Notes: generated by a model from the sequence alone, not told the origin. A stretch of DNA of 64,000 bases from Aquabacterium olei (GCF_003100395.1 NZ_CP029210.1:3224001-3288000); one strand, 5' to 3'; numbered from the stretch's first letter, positions 1 to 8,660 are shown. Translations and numbers: made by a program.

Positions 1-32
1 CGGAGTTCGTGTTCGTGAAGCTCGCGCTCTGA
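1..32 (+). CDS. 3' end of an upstream gene (partial)
   Basis: The frame ending in TGA at 30-32 reads EFVFVKLAL and stops 25 bases before the glycosyltransferase start. It is probably the C-terminus of a gene beginning outside the window in the same orientation. Nine residues are too few to assign a family. Confidence 0.4.
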   Translation, partial: EFVFVKLAL

Positions 33-57
33 GCGCCCCCACCGGACGAAAGCCCGC

Positions 58-1284
58 ATGCGCATCGCCATCTTCACCCACCCGCCCTTCATGAACTCGC
101 AGAGCATGCCGCGGTTCGCGCGCATGCTGGAAGAGGCTTACACCGCACGCGGTCACACCGTGAGCCTGCACTCGGCTGTGCCGGTGATGCGCCGCTGGAT
201 CACCCATCCCAAGCTCGCCAAGTGGGCGGGCTACGTCGACCAGTACCTGCTGTTCCCGCGGGCCTTCCGCAAGACGCTGCGGACCCTCCCACCGGACACC
301 TTGTTCGTGTTCTGCGACCAGGCGCTGGGCCCGTGGTGCCCGCTGGTGGCCGACCGGCCGCACGTGGTGCATGCACACGATCTGCTCGCGCTGCGATCGG
401 CACTGGGCGACATTCCCGAGAACCCGACGTCGGCCACGGGCAAGGCCTACCAGCGCTACATCCGGCAGGGCTTTCAGCAGGCACGGCGCTTCATCGCCAT
501 TTCCCGGCGCACGCAGGACGATCTGATCCGCTTCGCCGGCATTCCGCGTGAACGCATCAGCGTGGTTTACAACGATCTGAATCACCGCTTTGCCCCGATG
601 CCCGACGGCGAGGCGCGCGCTGTGCTGACCCGGGCGAACCTGCCGGCAGACAAGGGCAGCATGCTGCTGCATGTGGGCGGGGGCCAGTGGTACAAGAACC
701 GCGTCGGCATCGTGAGCCTGTATGCGGCGTATGCACGGCGCTGTGCACAGGCGGGCACGGCCCCGCTGCCGCTGCTCATGGTGGGCCCGCCTCCCTCCGG
801 GGCAGCGTTGCAGGCCGCGCTGGCTTCGGTGCCGGCCGGCGCGCACGTGATCTTCCGTCAGGGGCTGGACCAGCCTACCCTGGTGGCCGCTTACACACAG
901 GCTGCCGCTTTTCTGTTCCCGAGCCTGGCAGAAGGGTTCGGATGGCCCATCGTCGAGGCCCAGGCATGTGGCACGCTGACCCTGACCACCGACGAGGCTC
1001 CCATGAGCGAGGTGGGCGGGCCTTCTGCCTTCTACGTGCCCCGACTGCCTTACGGCGCCTCGGTGGGCCCGTGGGCTGAAACGGCGGCCGAAACCTTGAT
1101 CGGCATGCTGGCCCTGTCGGGGGCCGAGAGGGAACACCGCGTTCAACAGGCGCAAGCCTGGGCCAGCCAGTTCAACACGGGTGCCGCCATAGAAGGTTAT
1201 CTCGGGGTCTATATGGACGTGCTGCGCGAGGCTGGCTACCGCGACAACGCCGTGTCTCCCGACGGCGCGATCAAGCCCTGTTGA
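58..1284 (+). CDS. GT4-type glycosyltransferase family 1 protein
   Basis: A 408-residue cytosolic glycosyltransferase that would move a sugar from an NDP-sugar donor onto a glycan acceptor. The N-terminal half opens with a Rossmann strand (MRIAIFTHPP) and contains VVHAHD and FIAISRRTQDDL, typical of GT-B acceptor domains. The C-terminal donor domain carries LLHVGGGQWYKNR and the EGFGWPIVEAQACG stretch, which is the E-x7-E nucleotide-sugar motif of the GT4 family. Length fits the family. It probably ends a polysaccharide gene set lying to the left of the window. Its last 49 bases overlap the tail of the convergent LysR gene. The acceptor and sugar cannot be deduced. Confidence 0.85.
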   Translation: MRIAIFTHPPFMNSQSMPRFARMLEEAYTARGHTVSLHSAVPVMRRWITHPKLAKWAGYVDQYLLFPRAFRKTLRTLPPDTLFVFCDQALGPWCPLVADRPHVVHAHDLLALRSALGDIPENPTSATGKAYQRYIRQGFQQARRFIAISRRTQDDLIRFAGIPRERISVVYNDLNHRFAPMPDGEARAVLTRANLPADKGSMLLHVGGGQWYKNRVGIVSLYAAYARRCAQAGTAPLPLLMVGPPPSGAALQAALASVPAGAHVIFRQGLDQPTLVAAYTQAAAFLFPSLAEGFGWPIVEAQACGTLTLTTDEAPMSEVGGPSAFYVPRLPYGASVGPWAETAAETLIGMLALSGAEREHRVQQAQAWASQFNTGAAIEGYLGVYMDVLREAGYRDNAVSPDGAIKPC

Positions 1285-2183
1285 GGCCCTGCCTGCTGGG
1301 GCGCAAAGCGCATCAACAGGTCCACCATGTGCTCGGCAGCGGGGGTCAGCGGCAAGCCGGCCCGGTGGATCAAAACCATGTCGGGTGCTGGCAGCTCTTC
1401 ACGCACCGGGATGATTTGCAAGGTATCGGCGGTCAACGGGAAATCCGCCCATTGCCTGGGCAGCATCGCAAGCAGGTCTGTTTGCGTCAACGCGACCAGC
1501 AGAGACAGGGCGCTGCCGGCTTGCAGCATGACGCGAGGCGGGTCAAGTTGATAGCGTGCAAACAGGTGAGCCAGGTCTTCGCTGGCATTGTGGTCGATGG
1601 CGGTGGAAGCCCATTCCGCGCCCACCAGCTCATGCAGTGAGCCAGCTCCGGCATGCGGATGCCCCTTGCGGCCCACCACCGCACGGGTGTTGCGGAACAG
1701 GGTCTCGACCCGCAGCCCAGACGACGGTGCGATCCGCGGCGCCGCTCCCATGTAGAAGTCGATGCTGCCGTCACGCAAGCGTGACTCGATGTCCGGGAAG
1801 AGGCCCTCGATGAGGTGCAGCCGCACGCGCGGGTAACGCTGCCGGAACCGCGGCAAAGCGGCAGGCAGCAATCCGGCATGCGGCATGATGGACAAGGCCA
1901 CCGTCAGGCTGCCGCCGCCTTCGTCAAGGATCTGCGCCAGCTCGTCCTGTGCGCGCCGAGACTCGTTGACGATCAAGCTGGCCCTCAAATGAAACCGCTG
2001 CCCCGCCTGGGTCAGCGTCATGCCGGAGGCAGTTCGCTCGAACATCGGCGTGCCCAGCTCTTTTTCCAGCGCACGGACGCTGCGCGTGAGAACCGGCTGG
2101 TCGACCCCGAGATGGCGCGCCGCTGCGCGCAGGCTGCCATGTTCGACGATGGCCACGAGGTCGCGCAGCTGCGTGAGCTTCAT
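1236..2183 (-). CDS. LysR-type transcriptional regulator
   Basis: A 315-residue LysR-family regulator. The start was set at MKLTQLRDLVAIVEHGSL because the winged helix-turn-helix (about residues 3-62, with SLRAAARHLGVDQPVLTR) begins there; upstream codons in the frame look non-coding. A periplasmic-binding-like effector domain follows from about residue 90. It is transcribed away from the catabolic operon that begins at 2453, the usual LysR/target arrangement, so it probably senses an aromatic or acyl intermediate and activates that operon. Its 3' end overlaps the glycosyltransferase by 49 bases in a tail-to-tail arrangement. Confidence 0.9.
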   Translation of the reverse strand: MKLTQLRDLVAIVEHGSLRAAARHLGVDQPVLTRSVRALEKELGTPMFERTASGMTLTQAGQRFHLRASLIVNESRRAQDELAQILDEGGGSLTVALSIMPHAGLLPAALPRFRQRYPRVRLHLIEGLFPDIESRLRDGSIDFYMGAAPRIAPSSGLRVETLFRNTRAVVGRKGHPHAGAGSLHELVGAEWASTAIDHNASEDLAHLFARYQLDPPRVMLQAGSALSLLVALTQTDLLAMLPRQWADFPLTADTLQIIPVREELPAPDMVLIHRAGLPLTPAAEHMVDLLMRFAPQQAGPQQGLIAPSGDTALSR

Positions 2184-2452
2184 GAGGGTTGCACCTAGAT
2201 GATGAATGCGTATCGCTCGCTTGATTTTGTCATCTTCTGCCGTGACAGGGCCTTGCCTACATTGGTGACATCCGCTGCAGACGGATCCATTCAACCAGGA
2301 GACAACGCCGTGCCTTTCAACCGCTTCCGGGTTTTCACCACCTAGGGAAACAGGCCGGCGAAGCCCCCTCACCCTGACCACATTGGCCTGCCACCAGGTC
2401 GAGCCGCTGCATGGCGGACCACCTGAGTTCACTCATATCCAAGGACCTTCTC
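2184..2452. promoter_or_regulatory. Divergent control region between LysR gene and catabolic operon
   Basis: The 269-base gap between the LysR start and the SDR start should hold both promoters and the LysR operator. A widely spaced 6-base dyad (AGATGA at 2197-2202, TCATCT at 2230-2235) is visible, but I cannot call a confident T-N11-A site or sigma-70 hexamers. A good ribosome-binding site and an 11-codon open frame lie at 2297-2345 and are listed separately. The SDR has its own AAGGAC ribosome-binding sequence at 2441. Confidence 0.5.
2310..2345 (+). CDS. Possible 11-codon leader ORF or gene remnant
   Basis: A GTG codon at 2310 lies seven bases behind AGGAGA (2297-2302) and opens a frame reading MPFNRFRVFTT before TAG at 2343-2345. 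The ribosome-binding site is as good as those of the real genes nearby, but the product is too short for a family call. It may be a leader peptide for the catabolic operon, or the start of a gene whose remainder was deleted. There is no run of one codon type that would suggest classical attenuation. The call is speculative. Confidence 0.25.
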   Translation: MPFNRFRVFTT

Positions 2453-3223
2453 ATGACGATCGTATCTCCTCGCAAGAAAGCACTCGTGACCGGCGGTGCC
2501 ACGGGCATCGGCCGCAGCGCCGTGCTGGCCCTGGCCCGCGCCGGCTACGACATCGCCATCAACTACAGCGCCAGTGCAGCCAAGGCCCAACAAGTGGCGG
2601 CAGAGGCCGAGCAACTTGGCGCACGCACACTGCTGATCCAGTGCGACGTCAGCAACGATCCCGCGGTGCACCAGATGATGCACACGATTGGCGAGACGTT
2701 CGGCCACCTTGATGCGCTGGTGAACAACGCAGGCACAACCGCAAGCTGGAAGATGCGCGACCTCGACAGCCTGGACATGGCCGAGTGGGACCGCACGTTT
2801 GCCGTGAATGTGCGCGGCACGTTCCAGGTGACGCGCGCGGCCGCGCCGCTGCTGCGCAAAGGCACTCAACCGGCCATCGTCAACACGGCCAGCATCGTCG
2901 GCCTGCGTCCGGGCCCGCAACCGCCGGCCTATGCCGCCAGCAAGGCCGCAGTCGTCAACCTCACCAAGACGCTGGCCTGGAACCTGGGCCCGGATATCCG
3001 CGTGAATGCGGTGGCCCCGGGCTGGATGGAGGGGGAATGGATGGAGCGGATGCTGGGCGACAAGTACGACGACCTGATGGGCAAGCGCGCCAAGCAGACT
3101 CCGCTGCGCCGTTGCGTCACGGCAGACGACGTGGCCGAAGTGATGCTCAACCTGTTGACGGCCAACCGCTTCGTGACCGGCGAGGTGGTCGTGATCGACG
3201 GCGGCTTCACCGCATCGACCTGA
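2453..3223 (+). CDS. SDR family NAD(P)-dependent oxidoreductase
   Basis: A 256-residue classical short-chain dehydrogenase. The start ATG at 2453 follows AAGGAC and precedes the cofactor motif TGGATGIGR (TGxxxGxG, about residues 14-22). NNAG follows at about 90, the catalytic Ser lies in NTASIVG, the YAASK pair is the YxxxK, and FVTGEVVVIDGG closes the fold. In this operon the likely job is oxidation of a 3-hydroxyacyl-CoA, or of a ring alcohol, before thiolysis. It resembles FabG/PhaB-type reductases, so the reverse direction cannot be excluded from sequence. It is the first clear gene of the catabolic operon; the adenylase starts 42 bases downstream. Confidence 0.85.
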   Translation: MTIVSPRKKALVTGGATGIGRSAVLALARAGYDIAINYSASAAKAQQVAAEAEQLGARTLLIQCDVSNDPAVHQMMHTIGETFGHLDALVNNAGTTASWKMRDLDSLDMAEWDRTFAVNVRGTFQVTRAAAPLLRKGTQPAIVNTASIVGLRPGPQPPAYAASKAAVVNLTKTLAWNLGPDIRVNAVAPGWMEGEWMERMLGDKYDDLMGKRAKQTPLRRCVTADDVAEVMLNLLTANRFVTGEVVVIDGGFTAST

Positions 3224-3265
3224 TCGCCCAAGCGCCCCTCGACACCCTGGATAAAGGAGAGACCG

Positions 3266-4957
3266 ATGCTGGAAGGATTCGTGCCGTTCCCAGAGAACGC
3301 CGCAGCGCAATACCGTGCCAAGGGCTACTGGCAGGACCAGTCGCTGGCCGCCGAGTTCGACACCGTGTTCAAGCGATTCGCGCCCCGCACGGCGCTGATC
3401 GATGGCGACCGTCGCTATACCTACGCAGAGTTGGATGCGCAAAGCAGCAACCTCGCGCTGAACCTGCTGGACCTGGGCCTGAAGCCACTGGATCGCGTCG
3501 TGCCGATGCTGCCCAATGTGGCCGAGTTCGTGGTGCTGTACTTCGCGCTGCAGAAGATCGGCTGCATTCCCATCGCCGCGCTGGTCACGCACCGCTACGC
3601 GGAGCTCAGCCAGTTCGTGCGTCTGTCGCAAGCACGTTGCGTGGTCTACCCGAAGACGGTGCGCGAGGCCGGCAACACCTTTGCCTTCGCGCCCTTCGTG
3701 CAGCGCGTGCAGCAAGAGCAGCCCGTGCTGGAACACCGCCTGGTGCTGGGCGAGCCTGAAGCCGGCGAGGTGTCGCTCACCGCGCTGATTGCAAAGCCGG
3801 CCCGACGCCCGCTCTCGGACCTCGAGGGCATTGCCATTGCCCCCACCGACCCGTGCATCTTTCAGCTGTCAGGTGGCACAACGGGCATCCCCAAGCTGAT
3901 TCCGCGCACCAACAACGACTACGCCTACAACTCGAAGGTGGCCGCAGACGTCGCCGGCGTGGACGCCAGTTCGGTGCTGCTGCTGGTGCTGCCCATCGCG
4001 CACAACCTGCCGCTGGCCTGCCCCGGCATCCAGGGTTTCCTGTTCCGCGGGGCCACCGTGGTGCTACACGCCAACACCAAGCCGGTAGAGATGTTCGATC
4101 TCATTCAGCGCCATGGCGTTACCCACCTGAAGGTGGTGCCGGCCCTGCTGATTCGCCTGATCAACGCCCCCGAGATTGGCGACTTCAAGCTCGACTCGGT
4201 GCAGCAGATTCAAAGCGGGGGCCAACGCATGCAGCCCGAGGTGCGGCTGCGCACGCGCCAGTTGTTCAAGAACGCCTTCGTGCAGGAGAACTTTGGCATG
4301 AGCGAGGGCCTGCTGATGTTCGTGCGCCGGGGCGATCCTGAAGAAGTGCTGCTGGAAACGTGCGGCCGCCCGGTGTGCCCGGATGATGAGGTCAAGCTGA
4401 TCGACGACGAAGGCCGCGAAGTCCCGGACGGCGATGTGGGTGAGCTGGCCTGCCGTGGCCCGTACACGTTGCGTGGCTACTTCGGCGTTCCCGAGTACAA
4501 CGCGCGCCAATTCACGCCGGATGGCTTCTACCGTTCCGGCGACCTGATGCGCAAGCATCCCTCGGGCAACTACATCGTCGAGGGCCGCAAGAAGGACCTG
4601 ATCAACCGGGGTGGTGAAAAGATCAGCGCAGAAGAGGTGGAAAACCTCATCCTGATGCACCCGGCCGTGCAGAACGTTGCCTGCATCCCCATGCCCGACG
4701 CCGCCATGGGCGAAAAGATGTGCGCCTGTGTCGTCCTGCGCCAGGGCAAGAGCCTGACGCTGCCCGAACTGGTGGCCTTTCTGCAAACCCATGAAATCGC
4801 ACGCTTCAAGCTGCCCGAGCGGCTGGAGTCGATGGCCGACTTTCCCGTATCGACCTTTGGCAAGGTCAGCAAGAAGGCCCTGGGGGAATGGGTGACACAG
4901 CTGCTCTGCGAGGAAGCAGAGCGCCCGGCCCACGCCCCCACCCAGCAAGCCGCCTGA
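3266..4957 (+). CDS. EntE-like acyl/aryl adenylase (AMP-dependent CoA ligase)
   Basis: A 563-residue ANL-superfamily enzyme expected to activate a carboxylic acid with ATP and then form a thioester. The P-loop core SGGTTGIPKLIPRTNNDY (about residue 200) is almost the form seen in 2,3-dihydroxybenzoate and salicylate adenylases (EntE/DhbE). The N-terminal signature (RYTYAELD, PNVAEFVV) also fits that subgroup. YRSGDL, the GRKKDLINRGGEKIS hinge and the late Lys in FGKVSKKALG complete the family motifs. No carrier protein or non-ribosomal peptide gene is nearby. Between an SDR and a thiolase it more likely makes an aryl- or acyl-CoA for catabolism than a siderophore. The start follows AAGGAGAGACCG. 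Confidence 0.85.
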   Translation: MLEGFVPFPENAAAQYRAKGYWQDQSLAAEFDTVFKRFAPRTALIDGDRRYTYAELDAQSSNLALNLLDLGLKPLDRVVPMLPNVAEFVVLYFALQKIGCIPIAALVTHRYAELSQFVRLSQARCVVYPKTVREAGNTFAFAPFVQRVQQEQPVLEHRLVLGEPEAGEVSLTALIAKPARRPLSDLEGIAIAPTDPCIFQLSGGTTGIPKLIPRTNNDYAYNSKVAADVAGVDASSVLLLVLPIAHNLPLACPGIQGFLFRGATVVLHANTKPVEMFDLIQRHGVTHLKVVPALLIRLINAPEIGDFKLDSVQQIQSGGQRMQPEVRLRTRQLFKNAFVQENFGMSEGLLMFVRRGDPEEVLLETCGRPVCPDDEVKLIDDEGREVPDGDVGELACRGPYTLRGYFGVPEYNARQFTPDGFYRSGDLMRKHPSGNYIVEGRKKDLINRGGEKISAEEVENLILMHPAVQNVACIPMPDAAMGEKMCACVVLRQGKSLTLPELVAFLQTHEIARFKLPERLESMADFPVSTFGKVSKKALGEWVTQLLCEEAERPAHAPTQQAA

Positions 4958-4981
4958 CCTCAACCCAACGGAGACATTGCC

Positions 4982-5824
4982 ATGCGCATCATCGATCTGC
5001 ACTGCTATCCAGGCACACCGACCTGGATTGAATCTCAAGGGCCTTATCCCGCTGAACTGGCGCGCTATTGGAAGCGCGAATGGGTCGGCAAATCGGAGGA
5101 CGAGGTGGTGGCCGAGTTCACCGAGGCTGGCGTGCAAGCCTGCCTGGTGGCGCTCGATCTGGAGACCACCGTGGCGGCCCCGCCCTGCACCAACGAATAC
5201 GTGCACGGCATGTGGAAAAGGCACCCCGACCGCATCATCCAGTGCTGGGGGGCCGTGGAGCCCGCCAAGGGCGAGATTGCCATCCGTCAGGTGAAGAAGG
5301 CCGTTCAGGAGCTGGGATTCATCGGCTTCCACTTCCACCCCATCATGCAGCACTTCGCGGTGAACGACCGGCGCCACTACCCGCTGTTCGAGGAGATCAA
5401 CGCGCTGGGCGCGGCCGTGATGATCGACGTGGGCACCACCGGCATGGGGGCCGGCATGCCGGGCGGTCATGGCGCGCGCATCCGCCACGCGCACCCTGGT
5501 GCCATTGATGACCTGGCCGCCGACTTCCCCAACCTCAAGATCATCATGGCGCACCCTGGCTGGCCCTGGGTGGACGAGACCACGGCCGTGGCCCTGCACA
5601 AAGGCAACGTGTACTGGGAAATGTCGGGTTGGGCGCCCAAGTACTTTCCGGGCAACCTGAAGGTCGACATCCGCGGCCGCCTGCAGGACAAGATCATGTT
5701 CGGCAGCGACTATCCCAGCCTGCCTTACGACCGCATCCTGCGAGAATGGTCGGAGTTGGGCTACAGCGACGCCGTGATGGAAAAGGTCATGCACGGCAAC
5801 GCTGAGCGGGTGCTGGGCCTATGA
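4982..5824 (+). CDS. Amidohydrolase-2 family protein (ACMSD-like)
   Basis: A 280-residue TIM-barrel protein of the amidohydrolase-2 family, which includes ACMSD, resorcylate decarboxylases and several C-C or ester hydrolases. Visible motifs are GFHFHP in the middle, the strand-5/6 IIMAHPGWPW histidine, and MFGSDYPSLPYD carrying the late metal-binding or catalytic Asp. The usual N-terminal HxH metal pair is replaced by H-C-Y (DLHCYP, residues 5-10), so metal binding or chemistry may differ from characterised members. It overlaps the thiolase start by four bases (ATGA), indicating translational coupling. Decarboxylation or hydrolysis of a pathway intermediate is the best guess; the substrate is unknown. 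Confidence 0.75.
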   Translation: MRIIDLHCYPGTPTWIESQGPYPAELARYWKREWVGKSEDEVVAEFTEAGVQACLVALDLETTVAAPPCTNEYVHGMWKRHPDRIIQCWGAVEPAKGEIAIRQVKKAVQELGFIGFHFHPIMQHFAVNDRRHYPLFEEINALGAAVMIDVGTTGMGAGMPGGHGARIRHAHPGAIDDLAADFPNLKIIMAHPGWPWVDETTAVALHKGNVYWEMSGWAPKYFPGNLKVDIRGRLQDKIMFGSDYPSLPYDRILREWSELGYSDAVMEKVMHGNAERVLGL

Positions 5825-7032
5825 CCCGGCACGCCTACCTTTGCGACGGTGTGCGGACACCGATCGGACGCTACGGTGGTTCGCTGTCGGGCATCCGTGC
5901 CGACGACCTGGGCGCCCTCCCCATTCAGGCGCTGATGGCACGCCACCCCCGCCTCGACTGGGCCCAGCTTGACGAGGTCTACTATGGCTGCGTCAACCAG
6001 GCCGGCGAAGACAACCGCAACGTGGCGCGCATGAGCGCCTTGCTGGCAGGCCTGCCTGTGTCGGTGGCGGCAGCCACGGTCAACCGGCTGTGTGGCTCGG
6101 GGCTGGAGGCGCTGTCCGCAGCGTCACGCGGCATCGCACTGGGCCAAATCGATCTGGCGCTCGCCGGCGGGGTGGAAAGCATGAGCCGCGCCCCGTGGGT
6201 CATGTCCAAGCCCGGCAGCGCCTTCGATCGCCAACCGGAAGTGCATGACAGCACGATCGGCTGGCGTTTTGTGAACCCCCGCATGGCCGAACTGTACGGC
6301 GTGGAGGCCATGGGCGAAACCGCCGAGAACGTGGCCGAACGACACGGCATCGCACGGGCCGATCAGGACGCGTTCGCCTGGCGAAGCCAGCAGCGCGCCG
6401 CACGGGCCCAGGCAGACGGGTGGTTTGATGGCGAAACGGTCTCCGTGGCCCTGCCCCAGAAGCGGGGCGCAGCGCCCCGCTGGTTCACGCAGGACGAGCA
6501 TTTGCGGCCCGACACCACGCGGGACGACCTGGCACGGCTCCAACCTGCGTTCAGGCCGCAAGGCACTGTGACGGCAGGCAATGCCTCCGGCGTGAACGAT
6601 GGCGCAGCCGCCCTCCTCCTGGCCAGCGAGGCCGCCGTGCAGCGCCATGATCTGCAGCCGCTGGCACGGGTGGTGTGTGTTGCCACGGCAGGCGTTGAGC
6701 CCCGGATGATGGGCATCGGGCCCGTGCCGGCCGTGCAGCGGCTGCTGGCGCGCACCGGCCTGCGCATTGCCGATTTCGACGTCATCGAACTCAATGAGGC
6801 GTTCGCGGCGCAAGGTCTGGCCGTGTTGCGCGAACTGGGCCTGCCGGACGACAGCGACCACATCAACCCGCATGGCGGCGCCATCGCGCTGGGCCACCCG
6901 TTGGGCATGTCGGGGGCGCGGCTCGCGCTGACCGCAGCCCGACACCTGCAGAAAACGGGCGGCCGCCTGGCGCTGTGCACGATGTGCATCGGCGTAGGAC
7001 AAGGCATCGCCGTGGCGCTCGAACGCACTTGA
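5821..7032 (+). CDS. Acetyl-CoA acyltransferase, 3-oxoadipyl-CoA thiolase-like
   Basis: A 403-residue thiolase that would cleave a 3-oxoacyl-CoA with CoA to give acetyl-CoA and a shortened acyl-CoA. The nucleophilic Cys is in NRLCGSGLEAL (about residue 90), the His in NPHGGAIALGHPLGMSGAR, and the second Cys in CTMCIGVGQG near the C-terminus. Much of the chain (RTPIGRYGG, NQAGEDNRNVARM, TIGWRFVNP, TAGNASGVNDGAAAL) matches what I recall of PcaF/PaaJ 3-oxoadipyl-CoA thiolases. No pca or paa partner genes are here, so the substrate may be another aromatic-derived 3-oxoacyl-CoA. The start overlaps the amidohydrolase stop. Confidence 0.9.
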   Translation: MTRHAYLCDGVRTPIGRYGGSLSGIRADDLGALPIQALMARHPRLDWAQLDEVYYGCVNQAGEDNRNVARMSALLAGLPVSVAAATVNRLCGSGLEALSAASRGIALGQIDLALAGGVESMSRAPWVMSKPGSAFDRQPEVHDSTIGWRFVNPRMAELYGVEAMGETAENVAERHGIARADQDAFAWRSQQRAARAQADGWFDGETVSVALPQKRGAAPRWFTQDEHLRPDTTRDDLARLQPAFRPQGTVTAGNASGVNDGAAALLLASEAAVQRHDLQPLARVVCVATAGVEPRMMGIGPVPAVQRLLARTGLRIADFDVIELNEAFAAQGLAVLRELGLPDDSDHINPHGGAIALGHPLGMSGARLALTAARHLQKTGGRLALCTMCIGVGQGIAVALERT

Positions 7033-7043
7033 GGAGCAAGACC

Positions 7044-7844
7044 ATGACCTCTTCCATTCTGGTGGAGCGCCAGGGCCACGTGGCCATCCTGACGCTGAAC
7101 CGACCCGATACCCGCAACGCGCTCAGCGGCGACGACCTGTTCGGTGCGTTCGAGCGCCTCTTCGCGGAACTGAACGACGACCTGTCGATCCGGTGCGCCA
7201 TCCTCACCGGCTCGGGTGCGGCGTTCTGTTCAGGCGGCAACATCGCCGAGATGCGCGACCGGCAAGGCATGTTCGCAGGATCACCAGATCAGATTGTGAG
7301 CCAGTACCGAAACGGCATTCAGCGTATCCCGCTGGCCTTCCAGGCGCTTCAGGTTCCCATCATCGCGGCCGTCAATGGGCCGGCCATGGGGGCCGGCAAC
7401 GACCTGGCCTGCATGTGCGACATCCGCATTGCCTCGACACGCGCGTGCTTCGCGGAAAGCTTTGTCAAGGTCGGCATCGTGCCCGGCGATGGTGGCGCCT
7501 GGCTGCTGCCACGCGTGGTCGGAGCCAGCCGCGCCGCGGAAATGGCCTTCACCGGTGACACGGTCAATGCCGAGACGGCGCTGCGGATCGGCCTCGTGTC
7601 CAGCGTGGTGGAACCCGATGCGCTGATGCCCGAGGCCATGCGACTGGCTGAGCGGATCTCGGCCAACCCGCCACAGGTACTGCGCTGGACGAAGCAACTG
7701 CTCCAGCACGCCGCCCACGGCACGCTGGGCGAGGCGCTCCAACACGCCGGACGGTTCCAGGGGCTGGCCCATCAGACCGCCGACCACGCAGAGGCCGTCG
7801 CCAGCTTCTTCGAGAAGCGGCGGCCTGTTTTCACCGGTCACTGA
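7044..7844 (+). CDS. Crotonase-fold enoyl-CoA hydratase/isomerase-like protein
   Basis: A 266-residue crotonase-family protein, starting at ATG 7044 just after GAGGAGCAAG. The oxyanion-hole region GSGAAFCSGGNIAEM is present. The two glutamates that add water in enoyl-CoA hydratases are not: the GGGCELA position reads GAGNDLA, and the following loop is FAESFVKVGIVPGDGG without the QPE glutamate. Aspartates at these places recall isomerase, hydrolase or dehalogenase branches of the fold. The gene ends 11 bases before a second, canonical crotonase, so the pair probably does two different steps. Double-bond isomerisation, CoA-ester hydrolysis or retro-Claisen ring opening are all possible. Confidence 0.8.
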   Translation: MTSSILVERQGHVAILTLNRPDTRNALSGDDLFGAFERLFAELNDDLSIRCAILTGSGAAFCSGGNIAEMRDRQGMFAGSPDQIVSQYRNGIQRIPLAFQALQVPIIAAVNGPAMGAGNDLACMCDIRIASTRACFAESFVKVGIVPGDGGAWLLPRVVGASRAAEMAFTGDTVNAETALRIGLVSSVVEPDALMPEAMRLAERISANPPQVLRWTKQLLQHAAHGTLGEALQHAGRFQGLAHQTADHAEAVASFFEKRRPVFTGH

Positions 7845-7855
7845 GGCGGCCTGCC

Positions 7856-8635
7856 ATGTTGAACTCGGATGACGATGTCGTGCTGTCGCACGACCCCACA
7901 CCCGGCGTGCGGGTGCTGCGGCTGAATCGCCCTGCCGTGCTCAATGCACTGAACCTCGCTCTGCGCCAACGCCTGGCCGAGGCCTTTGCCGCGGCCGACA
8001 CCGACCCTGCTGTGCGCGTGGTGGTGCTTGCAGGTGGAGAGCGCGCTTTCTGTGCAGGGGCCGATCTGAACGAGTACGTCGATGCCTCGCCGACCGATAT
8101 CATCGGACGGGAGATGGACCGGCTGTGGGGCGCCATCAGCGCCTGTCGCAAGCCGGTGATCGCCGCGGTGCGCGGCCACGCTTTGGGCGGCGGCTGCGAA
8201 CTGGCCATGCACGCCGACCTGATCCTGGCCAGCGACCAGGCGAGCTTTGGTCAGCCCGAGGTGCTGCTGGGCCTGATGCCCGGCGGCGGGGCCACACAGC
8301 GGCTGACACGGGCCGTGGGCAAGTTCCAGGCGATGCGGCTGTTGTTGACCGGTGCGCGACTGACCGCCCCCGAGGCCCTCGCGCTGGGCCTCGTCAGTGA
8401 AGTGCACCCGGACGCCGAAGTGGAAGACCGGGCGCTCTCGATGGCTGCGGCCCTCGCCAAGGGGCCCCAACTCGCCCAGCAGTTCATCAAGGAAGCCGTG
8501 CTGCAGAGCATGGCCACGACGCTGGAGGTCGGGCTCCAGATGGAGCGCAAATCCTTCCAGCTGCTGTTTGCCACGAAAGACAAGACCACAGGGATCCGGG
8601 CGCGCCTTGGCAAGGTTCCGCCTGCGTTCGACTGA
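7856..8635 (+). CDS. Enoyl-CoA hydratase
   Basis: A 259-residue crotonase-family enzyme likely to hydrate an enoyl-CoA to the 3-hydroxyacyl-CoA. The oxyanion hole is in AFCAGADLNEY. Both catalytic glutamates are present, in GGGCELAMHADL and FGQPEVLLGLMPGGGATQRL. With the SDR and thiolase upstream it completes a hydration, oxidation and thiolysis sequence. It lies 11 bases after the divergent crotonase, in the same operon. Length is normal for the family. Confidence 0.88.
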   Translation: MLNSDDDVVLSHDPTPGVRVLRLNRPAVLNALNLALRQRLAEAFAAADTDPAVRVVVLAGGERAFCAGADLNEYVDASPTDIIGREMDRLWGAISACRKPVIAAVRGHALGGGCELAMHADLILASDQASFGQPEVLLGLMPGGGATQRLTRAVGKFQAMRLLLTGARLTAPEALALGLVSEVHPDAEVEDRALSMAAALAKGPQLAQQFIKEAVLQSMATTLEVGLQMERKSFQLLFATKDKTTGIRARLGKVPPAFD

Positions 8636-8660
8636 GGCGGGTTACCGCGTTTGCTTTGTC

